Positions 60,499-64,000 of a stretch of DNA of 64,000 bases are shown here, piece by piece. Each line of letters opens with the position of its first letter. Position 1 is the stretch's first letter. Where the stretch lies: NCBI RefSeq assembly GCF_012641265.1, contig NZ_JABAHZ010000002.1, positions 620,001 to 684,000 of the forward strand. Direction: 5' to 3'. The notes beneath the pieces are model-generated. The model had not been told where the DNA came from. It did not search any database and worked only from the letters and a program-made list of their open reading frames with translations. Source of the stretch: Chitinophaga eiseniae (GTDB lineage Bacteria; Bacteroidota; Bacteroidia; Chitinophagales; Chitinophagaceae). The position numbers and the translations under genes are program-made.

Positions 60499-62037
60499 TT
60501 AGTAACCTGGATTTTGTACCAGGTTTTTATTAACAGCAAGATCGCTGGTAGGAATCGGGAACAGCAGATACTTAGGATCGCTGGCTGGTTTCAGTTGCCA
60601 TGCGTTGAGGAATTTGCCAAATCGGATCAGGTCTTGCCTTCTCCAGCCTTCCCAGTACAATTCACGTCCTCTTTCAGCCAACATCTGGTTGAGATCCAGT
60701 GTGGTCAAAGGCGTAGCGCCGCGTTTAACACGCAGGTCATTTACGAGCAGCAATGCGGCAGCAGCATTATTGCTTCTCAGCAACGCTTCGGCCTTCATCA
60801 ATACTGCGTCGGCATAACGGAAGAATACGAAATCGTTGGATGCTTCGCTACCATTGGAACCCATATCCGGTGGATATTTTACCACCCTGATACCGGCCAT
60901 TTCCACCTGGTCGCCGGTAGCCCTGAGTTCTACTTCGCGGGTAAAGATGAGCGGACGTTTGCTTCTGTCGAGGATCTTATTACCGTTTTGATCGTATTGC
61001 TGCCCAATGAGGAAGCCTACTTTCAGACCGGAAACGTTGGTTACGCCTGGATAACTGCCGCCTTTGCGGGTATCCACTGCTTCAAACGTATCGTAGAAAT
61101 CAGACAGTGTGGTAAAACCATTCCAGCCACTTGGGTTCTGGCTATAGTGCAGGGTACACATCCAGCGGCAGTATACGTTGTTGCCATTGCGGATATTACT
61201 GATACCAGGACCATTTTGCTGTGTGAAAATGTTTTCCTGGGATTTTACATCGTTGTCCTTGGCGAAATTATCGAAGTAATTGGGCTGGATAATATAGCCG
61301 CTGGCTTTCAGCTCGTCCGCCAGGGATATTACTTTCTGCATATCGGCGGCATCGAAGGTCGGTGCAGCCCTGTTGAGGAAGGCGCCTTTGTTCAGGTATA
61401 TTTTCATCAGCAGGAACCTGGCGGCATCTTTATTGGCTACATAGGCCTGTCCGGCGGTGGCTCTGTCGGGCAGGTTAGCCATGATGGCATTCAGTTCGGA
61501 GATGATGAAGTCGATGCCTTCGGCTGCTTTATACACTTTAGGCGCTTCCAGCAGGTTATCTCCCGGACTACGGAAGGGCACCTGGCCGTACAGATCAATT
61601 ACCGAAAACATGGAGAAAGCGCGCAGGAAGCGGGCTTCGGCCTCTTGTCTTGGCGTAGGACGAAAGTTAAGTACGTTGGTAGCGCTGAATTGTTCCAGCA
61701 GGAGGGCATTGAAGGTATTCTGTACGTGTGCGTGATCGGGTGTCCATTGATGTTGATGGAGGGCACGCCATACGCCATTATCGTCCCAGTCGCCGCCACG
61801 GGTGGGCCCGAGCGCTTCATCGGTACTGATTTCACTCATCCCCCATGTCTGGGAAAAGTCCTGGTAAGCATTCTGGAGATTATCATAAGCAGTTCCCAGC
61901 AGCTGAGGTGCTTTAATAAGGGAGTCGGCCTGAGATTTATTCAGGTTGCTCCCCAGGTCTTCTTTCAGGCTGCAGGCGGTGAATCCCAGGCTGCAGGCTA
62001 TTACCATAGCGGTTTTAAGTATATGTTGAGTCGTCAT
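60499..62037 (-). CDS. SusD/RagB-type lipoprotein
   Basis: A 512-aa outer-membrane lipoprotein. Lipobox 'GFTACS' (cysteine 22 from the ATG at 62037), SusD TPR-like body, and the C-terminal RagB/SusD part with 'ERGRELYWEGWRRQDLIRFGKF', a strong family signature. The upstream TTG at 62046 is ignored. It is paired with the SusC gene 23 bp upstream and shares a locus with GH31. Confidence 0.95.
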   Translation of the reverse strand: MTTQHILKTAMVIACSLGFTACSLKEDLGSNLNKSQADSLIKAPQLLGTAYDNLQNAYQDFSQTWGMSEISTDEALGPTRGGDWDDNGVWRALHQHQWTPDHAHVQNTFNALLLEQFSATNVLNFRPTPRQEAEARFLRAFSMFSVIDLYGQVPFRSPGDNLLEAPKVYKAAEGIDFIISELNAIMANLPDRATAGQAYVANKDAARFLLMKIYLNKGAFLNRAAPTFDAADMQKVISLADELKASGYIIQPNYFDNFAKDNDVKSQENIFTQQNGPGISNIRNGNNVYCRWMCTLHYSQNPSGWNGFTTLSDFYDTFEAVDTRKGGSYPGVTNVSGLKVGFLIGQQYDQNGNKILDRSKRPLIFTREVELRATGDQVEMAGIRVVKYPPDMGSNGSEASNDFVFFRYADAVLMKAEALLRSNNAAAALLLVNDLRVKRGATPLTTLDLNQMLAERGRELYWEGWRRQDLIRFGKFLNAWQLKPASDPKYLLFPIPTSDLAVNKNLVQNPGY

Positions 62038-62060
62038 TGTGGTCAATTTTTAGCGGTAGA

Positions 62061-64000
62061 TTATAAAGTAAACTGTACACCCAGCATAAAGGTCCGGGCA
62101 GTTGGGTAGGGAGCATATTCGATACCGAAGGAGCTTACGCCATTTATATTTTTGTCGGTATTTACTTCCGGATCAAAGCCGGTATACTTGGTGATCACGA
62201 ACAGGTTCTGGCCGGTAAGTGATACGGCAGCTCCTTTAAATACTTTACCTACAGCGCCCAGGTTGTAGATGAGGGTGAGGTTGTCCAGTTTCAGGAAGTT
62301 ACCGTTTTCCAGGTAGCGGGAAGAAACGGCCGGAGAGTTCGTTTGTGCTTCTCCGTTACCCACCAGTGATTTCGCGATATTCCTGGAGCCGAGGTTACCG
62401 ATAGGTAATACGGTATTGGCGGTGTTATTATATACCTGGAATCCGAAAGCGCCATGGGAGCTGGCAGACAGGGTCCATTTTTTATAGTTCACTTCTGTAT
62501 TGATACCCATCAGCACTTTAGGATTTGGGTTGGTCATATAGTAGCGGGTAAGACCATTGTCGGCATACACGCTCATGCCCTTATCATCGAAGCCTTCGAA
62601 TTTAAGCAGGTAGAAGGTGTTCAGCGGGTACCCATTGGCGAGGCGTTGGGAAGTAGCGCCAGATACACCTTGTCCGTCGATAGAGCCGGTATTCACCGTT
62701 GGTCCGGAATAGCCCGACATTTCGTTTTTCAGCCAGGTGCCGTTTACGCCCATACTCCACCTCCAGTTTTTGGTTTGTATGATTTCGCCTCTGAGCGACA
62801 GTTCCACGCCGGTGTTCATTACCTTACCGGGTAAGTTGATCCAGTAATTGGAAGCCGGGGCTGGTTGAATGGCGGGGAAGCTGAATAACAGGTTGGTGGT
62901 ATTTTTCAGGAAGTAGTCGAGGGTACCGCTTAACCTGTTTTTCAGGATGGCGAAGTCCACTCCTACGTTCAGCTGTTTAGAGCTTTCCCATTTCAGATCG
63001 GGGTTAGGTACGTTGATCAGGCTGGCTTTACCGCCGGAGGCAAGGCCATATTGGGCTTGAGCTGCTCCTGCGGGGAATTCCTGGTTACCGGTAACACCGT
63101 AGCCCGCTCTTAATCCCAGGTTATTGAAGAAGGTATTGCCTTTCATGAAATCTTCATTGGAAATATTCCATTTGGCGGCAAAAGAGGGAAAATAACCGTA
63201 GCGGTTGTTGGCGCCAAATTTACTGGAGCCGTCTGCCCTCATAGTAGCGGTGAGGATGTATTTGTCTTTGGCATTTACGGTTACCCTGCCGAAGAAGGAT
63301 TGCAGTTCTGAGCTGGGATTCCGGAAAGAGCTGATATTGGTATTTACCTGGGTAGGTGTCTGGAAGATGTCAGTATAATCAACGGCATTGGTAGGAAAGC
63401 CCTTGGCACCGATGCCTACACCTGAATATGCAAATTTCTGATATTCATACCCTACCATAGCACTGAGGTTCCAGTTGCCAGACAGTTGCTTGTTATAGCT
63501 CAGGGTATTATTGAATAACTGGGTATTCAGTTCGGCGGTATTGTATGCGGCAATACCCACACCCATCACCTGGTCGATATTGATAGACGAATCGAGAGAG
63601 GCCCGGCGTTGTCCTACCTGGTGGTTTACGCTGTACATCATGCGGTATTCCCAGTTATCGTTGAATTTAAAGTAGGGAGAAATGCTCGCGAGGACGTAGC
63701 TGATATTCGCTTTATCATTATATCCCTGCGACATGTTCATGGGGTTGATAGCCTGGTTTTTAGCGAGGACGTTGAGGGAGCCGTCGGGGTTGGTCAGGGA
63801 TACAGTGGGATTCCATTGTAAAGCCTGGCCAATGAGGCTACCGGTAAAGCCGGCGTTGTTGGAAATGGGCGCCAGTTGCTCAGAAGTTTGTGCTGCCATG
63901 ATATTGTAGTCGATACCCAGTTGTTTGCTTTCCAGGAATTTACTCTGGCCGCTGAGGGAGGCGGTATATTTTTTCAGGCCGGTTTTCTTTACAATACCCT
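62061..64000 (-). CDS. SusC/RagA TonB-dependent receptor, partial
   Basis: The C-terminal half of a SusC receptor. The frame is open to the end of the window, so the start, signal peptide, plug and N-terminal part lie to the right; the ATG at 63899 is internal. The visible part is the beta-barrel, with 'YNKQLSGNWNLSAMVGYEYQ' and 'NLFVITKYTGFDPEVNTD' regions and the terminal 'TFMLGVQFTL'. The partner is the SusD gene 23 bp downstream. Confidence 0.93.
   Translation of the reverse strand, partial: GIVKKTGLKKYTASLSGQSKFLESKQLGIDYNIMAAQTSEQLAPISNNAGFTGSLIGQALQWNPTVSLTNPDGSLNVLAKNQAINPMNMSQGYNDKANISYVLASISPYFKFNDNWEYRMMYSVNHQVGQRRASLDSSINIDQVMGVGIAAYNTAELNTQLFNNTLSYNKQLSGNWNLSAMVGYEYQKFAYSGVGIGAKGFPTNAVDYTDIFQTPTQVNTNISSFRNPSSELQSFFGRVTVNAKDKYILTATMRADGSSKFGANNRYGYFPSFAAKWNISNEDFMKGNTFFNNLGLRAGYGVTGNQEFPAGAAQAQYGLASGGKASLINVPNPDLKWESSKQLNVGVDFAILKNRLSGTLDYFLKNTTNLLFSFPAIQPAPASNYWINLPGKVMNTGVELSLRGEIIQTKNWRWSMGVNGTWLKNEMSGYSGPTVNTGSIDGQGVSGATSQRLANGYPLNTFYLLKFEGFDDKGMSVYADNGLTRYYMTNPNPKVLMGINTEVNYKKWTLSASSHGAFGFQVYNNTANTVLPIGNLGSRNIAKSLVGNGEAQTNSPAVSSRYLENGNFLKLDNLTLIYNLGAVGKVFKGAAVSLTGQNLFVITKYTGFDPEVNTDKNINGVSSFGIEYAPYPTARTFMLGVQFTL

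Noticed and set aside
60514..62109. Plus-strand frame of 531 codons opposite SusD
   Set aside because: Antisense to a complete SusD gene with family signature; open only because of biased codon use.

Overview
The window looks like chromosomal DNA of a member of the Bacteroidota, most likely a Chitinophaga-like gliding soil bacterium (the genus is inference). The evidence is two SusC/SusD outer-membrane nutrient systems, the gliding lipoprotein GldH, Bat-type proteins, a CcoN-CcoO fusion, and repeated promoters of the Bacteroidota form TTG-N18..22-TAnnTTTG. GC content is moderate. There are no phage, IS or CRISPR structures. Both ends cut through genes: an OmpR-type regulator on the left and a SusC receptor on the right.

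Layout. 1-5.2 kb: a response regulator convergent with a LytS-type kinase, pheS, a hydroxyacyl-CoA dehydrogenase, an epimerase and a lipoprotein. 5.2-6.8 kb: lpxD and a 608-bp non-coding stretch. 6.8-18.1 kb (minus strand): one complete cbb3 oxidase locus in the order fnr-like regulator, ccoI, cupin, ccoS, ccoNO, ccoQ, ccoP, ccoG, ccoH, a TauE/SafE-like membrane protein, hemN. ccoQ (59 aa) and ccoS (56 aa) are short and easily missed. 18.1-22.1 kb: a pseudouridine synthase, then yicC-gldH-kinase-regulator. 22.2-23.9 kb: a LytS/LytTR pair whose kinase has a broken N-box. 23.9-38.2 kb: batD-batE, lipid synthesis (cdsA, psd), dusB, a stand-alone NUMOD4/HNH-like protein, a 1096-aa nuclease-helicase, proC and sixA. 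38.3-47.6 kb: purF, a SurA/PpiC chaperone and the rimP-nusA-infB operon. 47.7-49.5 kb: small membrane proteins, a HAD phosphatase and a tRNA with anticodon CAU. 49.7-64 kb: a surface-fibre-like protein, then minus-strand glycan uptake genes (SusC/SusD, a GH31 alpha-glucosidase, a second SusC/SusD).

The most striking observation is regulatory. The ccoI promoter and the cupin-ccoSNOQPGH promoter each carry FNR-type palindromes (TTGAN-N4-RTCAT) centred near -41.5. Each is followed upstream by one or two more palindromes at exactly 22-bp spacing, on the same face of the helix. The gene just upstream encodes a Crp/Fnr protein with four N-terminal cysteines, so the locus appears to encode its own oxygen switch. 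The operon leader then folds into a 14-bp hairpin.

Other points: many intergenic hairpins with long near-perfect stems, the longest 46 bp just after purF; a tRNA with an inverted T54/A58 pair; and several promoters placed so close to ATG that the mRNAs should be leaderless.
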